18,928 nt of DNA from DATMXS01 sp050260275. Lineage in GTDB: Bacteria; Acidobacteriota; Terriglobia; Bryobacterales; Bryobacteraceae. The position numbers and the translations under genes are program-made. The notes under the pieces are model-generated. The model was not told where the DNA came from. It made no database searches and was given only the letters and a program-made list of their open reading frames with translations. Within the stretch, counting starts at the first letter, position 1, and each line of letters opens with the position of its first letter. Location of the stretch: NCBI GenBank assembly GCA_050260275.1, contig JBLNBX010000195.1:1-18928 (forward strand). The letters run 5' to 3'. Shown one piece after another: positions 6,803 through 13,754 of the stretch.

Positions 6803-6835
6803 CACAGGGGCTAAAGCCGTGCCCTGATACGAACC
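6803..6835 (+). repeat. Type-B intergenic hairpin module, copy 3 (internally deleted)
   Basis: CACAGGGGCTAAAGCC is joined directly to GTGCCCTGATACGAACC. The ends match the copy at 2447-2517 but the central 35-40 nt with the second hairpin are missing. In the full copy the missing part is bounded by AAGCC on both sides, which suggests deletion between short direct repeats. Confidence 0.75.
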
Positions 6836-6860
6836 TCAACGCGAATCCCAGCCGGCCCGT

Positions 6861-6897
6861 GCGGAGCTGAAGCTCCGCGGCGGACTCGAAGTCCGCC
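6861..6897. repeat. Pair of adjacent perfect hairpins with TGAA/CGA loops
   Basis: GCGGAGC-TGAA-GCTCCGC (6861-6878) is followed directly by GGCGGACT-CGA-AGTCCGCC (6879-6897). The arms are perfect and the two stem sequences differ. No T run follows, so simple intrinsic termination is unlikely. Confidence 0.8.
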
Positions 6898-6950
6898 CCC
6901 CCAACCGCTGGGTCCGGATCCCTTGCCGACGAGCCCGCGCCTCTAGTGGG

Positions 6951-6988
6951 GCGGACGCCCTCGTCCGCGCCGGACCCCCTGGTCCGGC
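6951..6988. repeat. Pair of adjacent perfect hairpins with identical CCCT loops
   Basis: GCGGACG-CCCT-CGTCCGC (6951-6968) is followed directly by GCCGGACC-CCCT-GGTCCGGC (6969-6988). The loop is the same, the stem sequences differ, and all pairs are intact. Confidence 0.82.
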
Positions 6989-6999
6989 TTTCACGCGTA

Positions 7000-7029
7000 T
7001 TGCACCAGACCGCGAATTGGGTGTATTGT
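7000..7029 (+). promoter_or_regulatory. Candidate sigma-70-type promoter for the dehydrogenase/CoA-transferase genes
   Basis: TTGCAC (7000-7005) and TATTGT (7024-7029) are 18 nt apart. The -10 box ends 10 nt before the ATG at 7040, so the transcript would be leaderless or have only a few leader bases. No good Shine-Dalgarno sequence precedes that ATG, which is consistent. The match is moderate. Confidence 0.35.
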
Positions 7030-7039
7030 CACGCTCGGG

Positions 7040-8188
7040 ATGAACATCGGAGTCTGCAAGGAGACGAACCCGTTCGACCGGCGCGTGGCTCTGACACCCC
7101 CGGTGGTGCGGCAGCTTACTTCACGCGGGCACATCGTCTGGGTTGAGTCCGGCGCAGGCGCTGGGGCGATGTTCTCCGACGATGCCTACCTTCGCGCCGG
7201 CGCGAACATCGCCTACACCGCCGCCGAGGTGCTGCGGCGGTGCTCGGTGACGGTGCGGGTGACGGGGCCCAGCGCTGCGGAGTTGAAAAACTGTCCCGAG
7301 GGCGCGGCCATCATGGCGTTCTACCACATGGCCGTTGCCGGTTCGTCGGTGTTCCCCGCCCTGCTGGAGCACAAGATCACGGCGATCGGGTGCGAGATTC
7401 TGCAGCGCGCGGACGGCCGCTTCCCGGTGCTGGCCGCAGTGAGCGAGATCGCGGGACAGATGACGGTTTCCCTCGCCACGCACCTGCTCAGGTCGAGCAT
7501 GGGTGGCCGCGGGATACTGCTCGGCGGGAGCCCGGGGGTGCCGCCGGCGCGCATCGCGATCCTCGGCGCGGGCACGGTGGGCTCCTGGGCGGCGCGGGCG
7601 GCGGTGACGGCCGGCGCGCGGGTGACGGTGCTGGACATCGACACCGACAAGCTGCGCCGCGTGCTGGAGCACCTGCCGAACGCCGCGACGGCGCTCGCGG
7701 AGCCGGAATCGATCGCCGAGGCTGTGGCAGACGCCGACGTCGCCATCGGCGCGGTCTACATCGCCGGCAGCCGGACGCCCCACATAGTAACGAAGGAGAT
7801 GGTGGAGGCGATGCGGCCCGGTTCGGTGGTGATCGACGTCGCCATCGACCAGGGCGGGTGTTTCGAGACCAGCCGGCCGACGACGCTCGCGCAGCCTACC
7901 TATCTGTACAAGGGCATCGTTCACTACTGCGTGCCCAACCTGACGGCCGACATGGGCCGGTCCACCAGCATCGCCGTTGCGCAGGCCTTGCTGCCCTATC
8001 TCACGCGCATTGCCGACGAGGGGTTTGCGTCCGCACTGCGGAACTGCCCGGAGCTGGGCCGCGCCGTCTATACTTGCGACGGCAAATGTGTAAACGAGCG
8101 CCTCGCTGCGGCCTGGAAAGCTGAGTACACTCCGCTCGAAGATTGCCTGAACAGATATTGCTCCCACGGATCTGTGGTGCCAAGCTAG
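7040..8188 (+). CDS. Alanine dehydrogenase-family NAD(P)-dependent enzyme with altered substrate pocket
   Basis: 382 residues, the usual Ald size plus a short tail. Family landmarks run in order: KETNPFDRRVALTP (Arg15 conserved), FYHMAV with the conserved His, GGRGILLGGSPGVPPARIAI, the nucleotide-binding GAGTVGSWAARAAVTAGARV, and VVIDVAIDQGGCFETSRPTT with the conserved Asp. From memory of M. tuberculosis Ald, several pyruvate-contacting positions differ here: the KVKEP lysine is Thr (VRVTGP), the Met of APMSEVAGR is Val (AAVSEIAGQ), and the ANMP..VP.TST loop is PNLTADMGRSTS. The real substrate may thus not be alanine/pyruvate. The C-terminal 60 residues hold five Cys (RNCPE, TCDGKC, DCLNRYC). 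A CoA-transferase gene follows by 19 nt. NAD(P) transhydrogenase alpha is less likely given length and the ..DQGGC.E.S signature. Confidence 0.85.
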   Translation: MNIGVCKETNPFDRRVALTPPVVRQLTSRGHIVWVESGAGAGAMFSDDAYLRAGANIAYTAAEVLRRCSVTVRVTGPSAAELKNCPEGAAIMAFYHMAVAGSSVFPALLEHKITAIGCEILQRADGRFPVLAAVSEIAGQMTVSLATHLLRSSMGGRGILLGGSPGVPPARIAILGAGTVGSWAARAAVTAGARVTVLDIDTDKLRRVLEHLPNAATALAEPESIAEAVADADVAIGAVYIAGSRTPHIVTKEMVEAMRPGSVVIDVAIDQGGCFETSRPTTLAQPTYLYKGIVHYCVPNLTADMGRSTSIAVAQALLPYLTRIADEGFASALRNCPELGRAVYTCDGKCVNERLAAAWKAEYTPLEDCLNRYCSHGSVVPS

Positions 8189-8207
8189 TATCGGGCTGGC
8201 CATTCGT

Positions 8208-9530
8208 ATGCGTTGGGTCGAGCAGTATCGCGAGAAGCTTCGCACGGCGGAGGAAGCGGTACGCATCATCAAGTCCGGCCACCGGGTCCACATACATAAC
8301 GGAAACTCGGAGCCGGAAGCGCTGGTGAAGGCGCTGGTGGCGCGCGCGCACGAACTGCACGATGTCGAGCTTGTGCACATGGCCACGATGGGCTCGGCCG
8401 ACTACACCCAACCTGAGTACACGGGGCACCTGCACGCGACGGCGCTTTTCATAGGCGGCAACGTGCGGCGCGCGGTGCAGGAAGGCCGCGTCGCCTACAT
8501 CCCGATTTTCCTAAGCGAAATTGAGGGCCTTTTCCGCTCCGGCGCGATGCCGCTCGACGTGACACTGCTTCAGTGCTCGAGGCCGGACGATTACGGGTTC
8601 ATGAGCCTGTGCACGGGCCCGGACATCGCGCTGACCACGGCGCAGGTGGCCAGGCACGTCATCGTCGAGGTGAACGACCAGGCGCCGCGCATCCACGGCG
8701 ACGCATTCCTGCACGTGAGCAAGGCCGACGTGATAGTGGAGACCTCGCACCCGCTGGCCGAGTATCACAGCCACGAGGTCACGGACGTGCACATGGCCAT
8801 CGCGCGGCACGTGGCGAATCTGATCCCCGACGGCGCCACCATACAGACCGGCATCGGCGGCATCCCGGAAGCCGTTCTGATCGCGCTCAAGGACCACTCC
8901 GATCTCGGCGTCCACAGCGAGATGGTGCCCGACCGCGTGGTGGATCTGATCCAGGCCGGCGTCATCACGAACGAGCGCAAGACGCTGCACCCGCATAAGA
9001 TCGTGTGCGGTTTCCTGCTCGGCTCGAAGCGGCTGTTCGATTTTGTGGATGACAACCCGATATTCGAGTTTCACCCCACTGCATATGTGAACGACCCCTT
9101 CGTGATCGCGCAGAACGATCGCATGGTGGCCGTGAACTCGGCGCTCGAGATTGACCTGACCGGCCAGGTATGCGCGGATTCGGTGGGACACATCCCGATA
9201 AGCGGGTTCGGCGGGCAGGTGGACTTTATCCGCGGGGCAGCGAGATCCATGGGCGGCATTCCGATCATCGCCCTGCCCTCGACGGCCAAGGACGGCTCCA
9301 TTTCGCGCATCGTGCCATCGCTCAAACCGGGCGCCGGGGTGGTGACGTCGCGCGCGGACGTGCGCTACGTCGTCACGGAGTTCGGCGTGGCGTACATCCA
9401 CGGCAAGACGCTGCGCCAGCGCGCCGAAGCGCTCATCCAGATTGCCCATCCGCGCTTCCGGAACGAACTGCTTGCGGAAGCGGACAGGCTGGGCTACCTG
9501 AACCCCAAGAGCACGCACGTGGCGGTTTAG
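8208..9530 (+). CDS. Acetyl-CoA hydrolase/transferase family protein (4-hydroxybutyrate / butyryl-CoA:acetate CoA-transferase type)
   Basis: 440 residues, full length for the family. It moves CoA between carboxylic acids through a glutamyl-CoA intermediate in the cytoplasm. Visible motifs: VHIHNGNSEPEALVKAL near the N-terminus, TIQTGIGGIPEAVL, then DLGVHSEMVPD, where Glu238 falls at the position of the catalytic Glu of clostridial 4-hydroxybutyrate CoA-transferase (as I remember it). Later come VNSALEIDLTGQVCADS, ISGFGGQVDFIRGA and YVVTEFGVAYIHGKTLRQRA, all typical. The substrate cannot be fixed from sequence; acetate, propionate, butyrate or 4-hydroxybutyrate are possible. It starts 19 nt after the dehydrogenase-like gene, so the two are probably one operon. 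The exported arabinosidase gene begins 57 nt downstream. Confidence 0.9.
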   Translation: MRWVEQYREKLRTAEEAVRIIKSGHRVHIHNGNSEPEALVKALVARAHELHDVELVHMATMGSADYTQPEYTGHLHATALFIGGNVRRAVQEGRVAYIPIFLSEIEGLFRSGAMPLDVTLLQCSRPDDYGFMSLCTGPDIALTTAQVARHVIVEVNDQAPRIHGDAFLHVSKADVIVETSHPLAEYHSHEVTDVHMAIARHVANLIPDGATIQTGIGGIPEAVLIALKDHSDLGVHSEMVPDRVVDLIQAGVITNERKTLHPHKIVCGFLLGSKRLFDFVDDNPIFEFHPTAYVNDPFVIAQNDRMVAVNSALEIDLTGQVCADSVGHIPISGFGGQVDFIRGAARSMGGIPIIALPSTAKDGSISRIVPSLKPGAGVVTSRADVRYVVTEFGVAYIHGKTLRQRAEALIQIAHPRFRNELLAEADRLGYLNPKSTHVAV

Positions 9531-9587
9531 GGGCCGCTCGACACGGCAACCGGGGCCTGAAGCGGAACGGTCCTTATCCGTACTAAG

Positions 9588-11159
9588 ATGTCCGATGTTA
9601 TGAAGCGCTCCCTCATCTTCGCCGCTTTCGCCCTGGCAGGCGCGGCGTTTGCCGCAGACGCCCCCCAGGCGCGCATCAAAGTTGATGTCGATCGCACCAT
9701 TGGTGAAGTTGACCCGGGTCTTTTCGGCAGCTTCGCCGAGCATCTCGGCCGCTGTATCTACGGCGGCCTGTATGAAGAGAACAGCCCGCTCTCAGACGCC
9801 AACGGCTACCGCAAGGACGTAATGGAGGCCATCAAGGGACTTGGCGTCACGATCCTGCGCTGGCCCGGCGGCAACTTCGTCTCCGGGTACAACTGGAAGG
9901 ACGGCATTGGCCCTAAAGACCAGCGCCCGGTGCGCGCCGAGGGCGCCTGGGGCGCGCTGGAGTCGAACCGTTTCGGCACCGACGAGTTCCTGCAATACTG
10001 CGAACGCCTCGGCGTCGAACCGTACATCTGTATCAACGCTGGCCTGGGCACGGTTGAGGACGCGCGCGAGTGGATCGAGTACACGAACGAGTCGCGTCCG
10101 ACGTACTGGGCCCAACAGAGGCGCAAGAACGGCCGCGACAAGCCGTACAACGTGAAGATCTGGGGCCTGGGGAACGAAATCGACGGCCCCTGGCAGCTCG
10201 GCCATAAGAACGCAGAGGACTATACGAAATTCGCCCTCGAAGCGGCTAAGGCCATGCGGCGCGTGGACCCGTCGATCAAGATCATCGCCAGCGGCTCCAG
10301 CGCGTTCGGACCCGGCGCGGACTGGATCGGCTGGAACCGGGCCGTCATCCAGGCGCTGCGCGACGAGATCGACTACATTTCTCTGCACACGTATATCGGC
10401 AACGAAACGAACGACCTGGAGCGGTTCCTGGCCGCGTCGCATGACATAGACGAGCGCATCGAGGTCGTCGAGGGGCTGATCCGCGCGGCTCGGTCCGGAC
10501 GGCGGAATCCGAGGCCGATCTACATCGCCTACGACGAGTGGAACGTCTGGTACCGCGCGCGCGGCGATAGCGAGCACGCCACCGGCGCGACGCGCCTGGA
10601 GGAGATCTACAACTTCGAGGACGCGCTCGCGATGGGCATGTTCTTCAACTCCTTCATCCGGCACGCCGACTCGGTGAAGATGGCCAACTACGCGCAGATC
10701 GTCAACGTCATCGCGCCCATCTTCACGAACGAGAAGGGCCTGTTCCTGCAGCCCATCTACTTCCCAATCGCCGAATACGCCAAGCAGAAAGGCAACGTGT
10801 CGCTGGACCTGTTCGTCTCCTCGCCGACGTACCAAGTGGACAACCGCCCGCCGCTCGGCTATCTGGACAGCTCGGCTACGTACGACGCAAAGTCGGGCAC
10901 GCTGTACCTGAACGTGCTTAATCGCAGCAAGGACAAAGACATAGTCACGAGCATCGAGAACCAGACGGGCAAGCTGGCGGCTTCGGCCGAGGTCTGGCAG
11001 ATGAATTATCCGGACCTCAAGGCCACGCACACATTCGGCGACGACAAGAAGGTGCGGCCGACGGTTAGGAAGGCCACCCTCGAGCGCGCCGGCAACGGTT
11101 TCCAGTTCACGTTCCCGGCTCATTCGCTTACGATCCTGAAGCTGACCGTGCAGAAGTAA
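9588..11159 (+). CDS. Exported GH51 alpha-L-arabinofuranosidase
   Basis: 523 residues from ATG 9588; an in-frame ATG at 9600 gives a cleaner leader (MKRSLIFAAFALAGAAFAAD) and may be the true start. GH51 releases terminal arabinose from arabinan and arabinoxylan. The TIM barrel shows GLFGSFAEHLGRCIYGGLYE, ILRWPGGNFVSGYNWKDGIG, and KIWGLGNEIDGPWQLGH with the acid/base Glu197. YDEWNVWY contains the nucleophile Glu317 (numbering from 9588). A C-terminal beta domain ends with FPAHSLTILKLTV. Length is normal. Many GH51 enzymes are cytoplasmic, so the signal peptide places this one in the periplasm or outside. No strong ribosome binding site is seen. Whether it is cotranscribed with the CoA-transferase 57 nt upstream is open. 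Confidence 0.93.
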   Translation: MSDVMKRSLIFAAFALAGAAFAADAPQARIKVDVDRTIGEVDPGLFGSFAEHLGRCIYGGLYEENSPLSDANGYRKDVMEAIKGLGVTILRWPGGNFVSGYNWKDGIGPKDQRPVRAEGAWGALESNRFGTDEFLQYCERLGVEPYICINAGLGTVEDAREWIEYTNESRPTYWAQQRRKNGRDKPYNVKIWGLGNEIDGPWQLGHKNAEDYTKFALEAAKAMRRVDPSIKIIASGSSAFGPGADWIGWNRAVIQALRDEIDYISLHTYIGNETNDLERFLAASHDIDERIEVVEGLIRAARSGRRNPRPIYIAYDEWNVWYRARGDSEHATGATRLEEIYNFEDALAMGMFFNSFIRHADSVKMANYAQIVNVIAPIFTNEKGLFLQPIYFPIAEYAKQKGNVSLDLFVSSPTYQVDNRPPLGYLDSSATYDAKSGTLYLNVLNRSKDKDIVTSIENQTGKLAASAEVWQMNYPDLKATHTFGDDKKVRPTVRKATLERAGNGFQFTFPAHSLTILKLTVQK

Positions 11160-11176
11160 GCCGCGGGCCGGTTTCG

Positions 11177-11210
11177 TGTAACCTTTCGCGCCCTGCCCGG
11201 TTTTCTTAGA
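11177..11210 (+). promoter_or_regulatory. Candidate ECF-type promoter ahead of the sigma factor gene
   Basis: TGTAACCTTT begins at 11177 and contains the AAC core common in ECF -35 elements. CTTAGA at 11205-11210 is a possible -10 region, but the spacing (21 nt) is longer than usual. Position 30-60 nt before an ECF sigma gene suggests autoregulation. Weak evidence. Confidence 0.35.
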
Positions 11211-11240
11211 CAGAAGGCGAGGCACGGAAGAGACCAGGCG

Positions 11241-11795
11241 ATGATATCGGCGCCGGACGAGGAACTGATGCGCGACGCCCGGGAGGGCGACCTCCGCGGC
11301 ATCGGAGTCTTGTTCGAGCGCCATCACGCCCGGCTGTTCAACTACTTCCTGCGCATGACTTGCGCTCGTTCAACGGCGGAGGACCTGGTGCAGGAAGTCT
11401 TCTTCCGGATTATGCGCTCTCGCCAGACGTACAAGGACGGGACGCCGTTTACAGTGTGGCTCTACGCCATCGCGCGCAACGCGCGCATCGACCAGGCCCG
11501 CAAGGACGGTCGTGAGGTGGCGCTCGAAAACGAAGAGCTGCACAGGGATTCGGCTCCGCCGCCGGATGCGTCTGTCGCGGCAAACGAGGAGACGGAACTG
11601 CTCAAGCGGGCCATGGCCGCGCTTCCCGAGGACAAACGGGAACTGCTGGTCCTGACCCGCTACCAGAATCTCAAGTACGAGCAGGTTGCCCGTCTGCTCG
11701 GCTGCGAGGTGGGGACTGTGAAGGTGCGGATACACCGCGCCGTTCGCGAGCTTCGCGAAGCCTACGAGAGGCTCGCAAGGAGCAAGGTGGCATGA
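11241..11795 (+). CDS. ECF-type RNA polymerase sigma factor
   Basis: 184 residues with the two-domain ECF plan. Sigma region 2 covers about residues 25-92: FERHHARLFNYFLRM, AEDLVQEVFFRI (core-binding helix), then FTVWLYAIARNARIDQARK for -10 recognition. A 40-residue acidic linker follows. Region 4 (about 132-178) carries LPEDKRELLVLTRYQNLKYE, QVARLLGCEVGTVKVRIHRA, the helix-turn-helix for -35 recognition. GGAAGAG lies upstream of the ATG. Its stop overlaps the next ATG (ATGA), so it is translationally coupled to the anti-sigma gene. It probably directs transcription of its own operon, inferred from the candidate promoter just upstream. Confidence 0.95.
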   Translation: MISAPDEELMRDAREGDLRGIGVLFERHHARLFNYFLRMTCARSTAEDLVQEVFFRIMRSRQTYKDGTPFTVWLYAIARNARIDQARKDGREVALENEELHRDSAPPPDASVAANEETELLKRAMAALPEDKRELLVLTRYQNLKYEQVARLLGCEVGTVKVRIHRAVRELREAYERLARSKVA

Positions 11796-12559
11796 ACTGC
11801 GCTCAGTTTCAGGAGCGGTTCGCCGATTACGCCGCCGGAGAGCGCACCGCGGAGATGGACGCGCACGTGGCCGGCTGCGAGGCTTGCGCCGAGGACGTGG
11901 CCATGTGGGCGCGCCTCGACGCGTGGCCGGACGAGCGGCCCAGCCCGGCGCTGCGAAACCGGGTGACGGACCTGATCCGCGCCTACCGCTCCGGGGCCGA
12001 GCAGTCCGACCGGCCTCGCCGGCGCGGCTGGTTCAGTTTCGTTTCGATGAGACCAGCCTTCCAGTTCGGCGTAGCGGTAGTGTGCGTCGCGGCCGGGCTG
12101 GTTGGCGGCTACCACATGGCTGGCGGGGCGCGGAGCGCCGAGATCGCTCAGCTTCAGGACGAAGTGATGAAGACGCAGCGCATGGTGGCTCTGTCGCTCT
12201 TGCAGCAGCAGTCGGCAACGGAGCGGCTGCGAGGCGTGAGCTACAGCAATCGCGTCGAAGGACCCGACCGCGAGGTGTTGCAGGCGCTGCTACACACCGT
12301 GAAGTACGACACCAGCGTGGACGTGCGGCTGGCGGCGATCGACGCGCTGAGGCGGTACTCGGAGCAGCCGGAGGTGCGGGCGGGCATCGTGGATGCGCTG
12401 GCCGCGCCGCAATCGCCGCTGGTGCAGCTCGCGCTTATCGACCTGGCGGTCGAAGCGCGGGTAACGCAGGCTCAAAGTGTGCTCCGGGAAATCGAGCACA
12501 ATCCGGAAACGAACCGCTACGTTCGCGAGCGCGCGAACTGGGGGCTCCAGCAGTTCTGA
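11792..12559 (+). CDS. Membrane anti-sigma factor: zinc-finger N-terminus, one TM helix, HEAT-like outer domain
   Basis: 255 residues, coupled to the sigma gene by a 4-nt overlap. Residues 1-45 form a ZAS zinc-binding anti-sigma domain: Cys3 and HVAGCEAC with His25, Cys29 and Cys32 (H-x3-C-x2-C). A basic stretch RPRRRGW (74-80) precedes one membrane helix at about 90-109. Next comes a short coiled region (IAQLQDEVMKTQRMVALSLL). Residues about 160-250 are helical pairs of HEAT type: VDVRLAAIDALRRYSEQPEV, SPLVQLALIDLAVEA, then NRYVRERANWGLQQF. The cytoplasmic part should hold the sigma factor and the outer helical repeats could sense an envelope ligand; the latter is inference. HEAT-like repeats fused to a ZAS domain are less usual than WD40 or unannotated outer domains. 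Confidence 0.9.
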   Translation: MNCAQFQERFADYAAGERTAEMDAHVAGCEACAEDVAMWARLDAWPDERPSPALRNRVTDLIRAYRSGAEQSDRPRRRGWFSFVSMRPAFQFGVAVVCVAAGLVGGYHMAGGARSAEIAQLQDEVMKTQRMVALSLLQQQSATERLRGVSYSNRVEGPDREVLQALLHTVKYDTSVDVRLAAIDALRRYSEQPEVRAGIVDALAAPQSPLVQLALIDLAVEARVTQAQSVLREIEHNPETNRYVRERANWGLQQF

Positions 12560-12574
12560 TAGAGGGGTTCGCAA

Positions 12575-12895
12575 GTGCTGAGACTGGCTCTGGCCGCTAC
12601 AGGTGTGTCCGTACCGCTGGCGGCAGGTGCGGACGAGAACTCGGCCAACTGCCGCGACGGGGAGCGCGGGCGCAGGGCCGGGGAGGCTGCGGCTACAGGG
12701 TACGATTCGATTTCGAGATACAGGCGGCGCCGAAGGCGGCCGTGCTCCTGCGGGCTATCAACGATGGCGGCGCACGCGTTGAGGGCATCTCCGGCGTCTA
12801 CCATGCGAGGAACATTGACGGCGGCGCGGAGGTGCTCGACGCAGCGGGCAGCGGGCGCGTGCACGCGCTGGAACGTCACCTTTACAGGTTCTTGA
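12575..12895 (+). pseudogene. Decayed DUF4097-family gene (frame-broken and shortened)
   Basis: A purine-rich AGAGGGG at 12561-12567 and GTG at 12575 open a signal peptide, VLRLALAATGVSVPLAAGAD. The frame then turns into arginine-rich nonsense. From 12694 another frame reads YRVRFDFEIQAAPKAAVLLR, then VEGISGVYHARNIDGGAEVL, then DAAGSGRVHAL to 12870. This aligns with the intact DUF4097 protein encoded next door: QIQVPVRTSVRLNSVNG, VEGIDGEINAETINGTV, LTDISGAAVAHALNG. One extra G at about 12871 shifts back to the first frame, giving NVTFTGS and a stop at 12893-12895. About 107 codons remain against 268 in the intact sister, so there is also an internal deletion and a missing C-terminal half. A sequencing error cannot explain the lost length. 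Confidence 0.75.
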
Positions 12896-12923
12896 AGAGA
12901 AGTAAGTGGGGAGCGACCGCGAG

Positions 12924-13730
12924 ATGAGGAGAATCGGATTGGTATTGGCCGCGGCGGCGCTGCCGCTGCTCGCGCAGCCGGACCGCGTGGTAGTGCGGTT
13001 GACTGATCCGTCGCAGCCGGCGCAACTGAGAGTCACGCTGGTGAACGGGACGATCAGCGTGAAGGGCTACAACGGTGACGAGATTGTCGTTATCACGGAA
13101 TCCGGAGGGCGCAGCAGGCGCCAGACGGCAAAAGAGACCGAAGGATTGCGCCGCATCACGACGAATGTCGGTATCGAAGAAGAGAACAACGTCGTGAGGA
13201 TCAGCGGGCCGGTGATGCGTCTGACTAATATTCAGATTCAGGTGCCGGTGCGTACCTCGGTCAGGCTGAATAGCGTGAACGGGAACATCTCGGTGGAAGG
13301 CATCGATGGCGAGATCAACGCCGAAACCATCAACGGCACCGTCACGCTCACGGATATCTCCGGAGCGGCAGTAGCCCATGCACTAAACGGCGCGGTGCTT
13401 AGCAAGTTCAGCCGAGTGGCGCCGAACAAGCCTATGGCGTTCAGCTCCTTGAACGGGAAAATCGACGTGACTCTGCCGCCTGACGTGAAGTGCGACGTCA
13501 AGGTGAAAACGGACCGCGGCGAACTGTACAGCGATTTCGACATTGTGGCGAAGGCGTCGCCAGAGGCGAACCGCAGCCGCGAGGGCAAGGATGAGGTGAA
13601 GGTCAACAAGTACCGGGTGAAGATCGACAGGTTGTTTTACGGCAGCATCAACGGCGGCGGTCCCGAGTACCAGTTCAGCAACATGAACGGGAATATCTAC
13701 CTCCGCAAGGCGCAAGGCCCCGCGAAATAG
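12924..13730 (+). CDS. DUF4097-family secreted beta-repeat protein
   Basis: 268 residues from ATG 12924, chosen over the in-frame GTG at 12906 because MRRIGLVLAAAALPLLAQ is a complete signal peptide and GGGGAG lies about 10 nt before it. The mature protein is built of short repeats with the DUF4097 pattern ..G.I.V.G..G.I...: LVNGTISVKGYNGDEIVV, LNSVNGNISVEGIDGEINAE, TINGTVTLTDISGAAVAHAL, SSLNGKIDVTLPPDV, and FSNMNGNIYLRK at the end. This predicts a right-handed beta-solenoid-like fold. The function of the family is unknown; such genes often follow ECF sigma / anti-sigma pairs. It ends the sigma operon and is directly preceded by the decayed paralogue. No terminator is obvious after its stop. 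Confidence 0.88.
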   Translation: MRRIGLVLAAAALPLLAQPDRVVVRLTDPSQPAQLRVTLVNGTISVKGYNGDEIVVITESGGRSRRQTAKETEGLRRITTNVGIEEENNVVRISGPVMRLTNIQIQVPVRTSVRLNSVNGNISVEGIDGEINAETINGTVTLTDISGAAVAHALNGAVLSKFSRVAPNKPMAFSSLNGKIDVTLPPDVKCDVKVKTDRGELYSDFDIVAKASPEANRSREGKDEVKVNKYRVKIDRLFYGSINGGGPEYQFSNMNGNIYLRKAQGPAK

Positions 13731-13754
13731 GTGCCGGCCTCGCGAAACTCAGGC

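Larger units (their letters stand above)
6287..7039. other. Gene-free intergenic block with the largest set of hairpin repeats
   Basis: About 750 nt between the divergent NHL protein gene and the dehydrogenase gene. The first 200 nt (6287-6490) show nothing I recognise apart from the possible promoter. From 6491 onward come an inverted partial D module, a full D module, an A module, a shortened B module and two pairs of short perfect hairpins. The last 40 nt hold a candidate promoter for the gene at 7040. Confidence 0.7.

Noticed and set aside
7121..8386. Long minus-strand open frame (421 codons) opposite the dehydrogenase gene
   Set aside because: It is the antisense of a recognised enzyme. 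Its translation is Arg/His/Gly-rich with no family pattern, as expected from GC-rich codon use.
8511..9743. Long minus-strand open frame (410 codons) opposite the CoA-transferase gene
   Set aside because: Same reason: the plus strand encodes an unmistakable CoA-transferase, and the antisense product has no domain.
9792..11327. Long minus-strand open frame (511 codons) opposite the arabinofuranosidase gene
   Set aside because: Antisense shadow of GH51. It spans the intergenic gap into the sigma gene, which also argues against it.
12906..12923. Upstream GTG start for the intact DUF4097 gene
   Set aside because: It would add MGSDRE before a clean signal peptide. The ATG at 12924 has a well-placed GGGGAG.
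11884..12927. Open frame of 347 codons running through the anti-sigma gene and beyond
   Set aside because: The first two thirds are an out-of-frame reading of the anti-sigma gene. Only the part from about 12694 to 12870 is meaningful, and it is a DUF4097 remnant.
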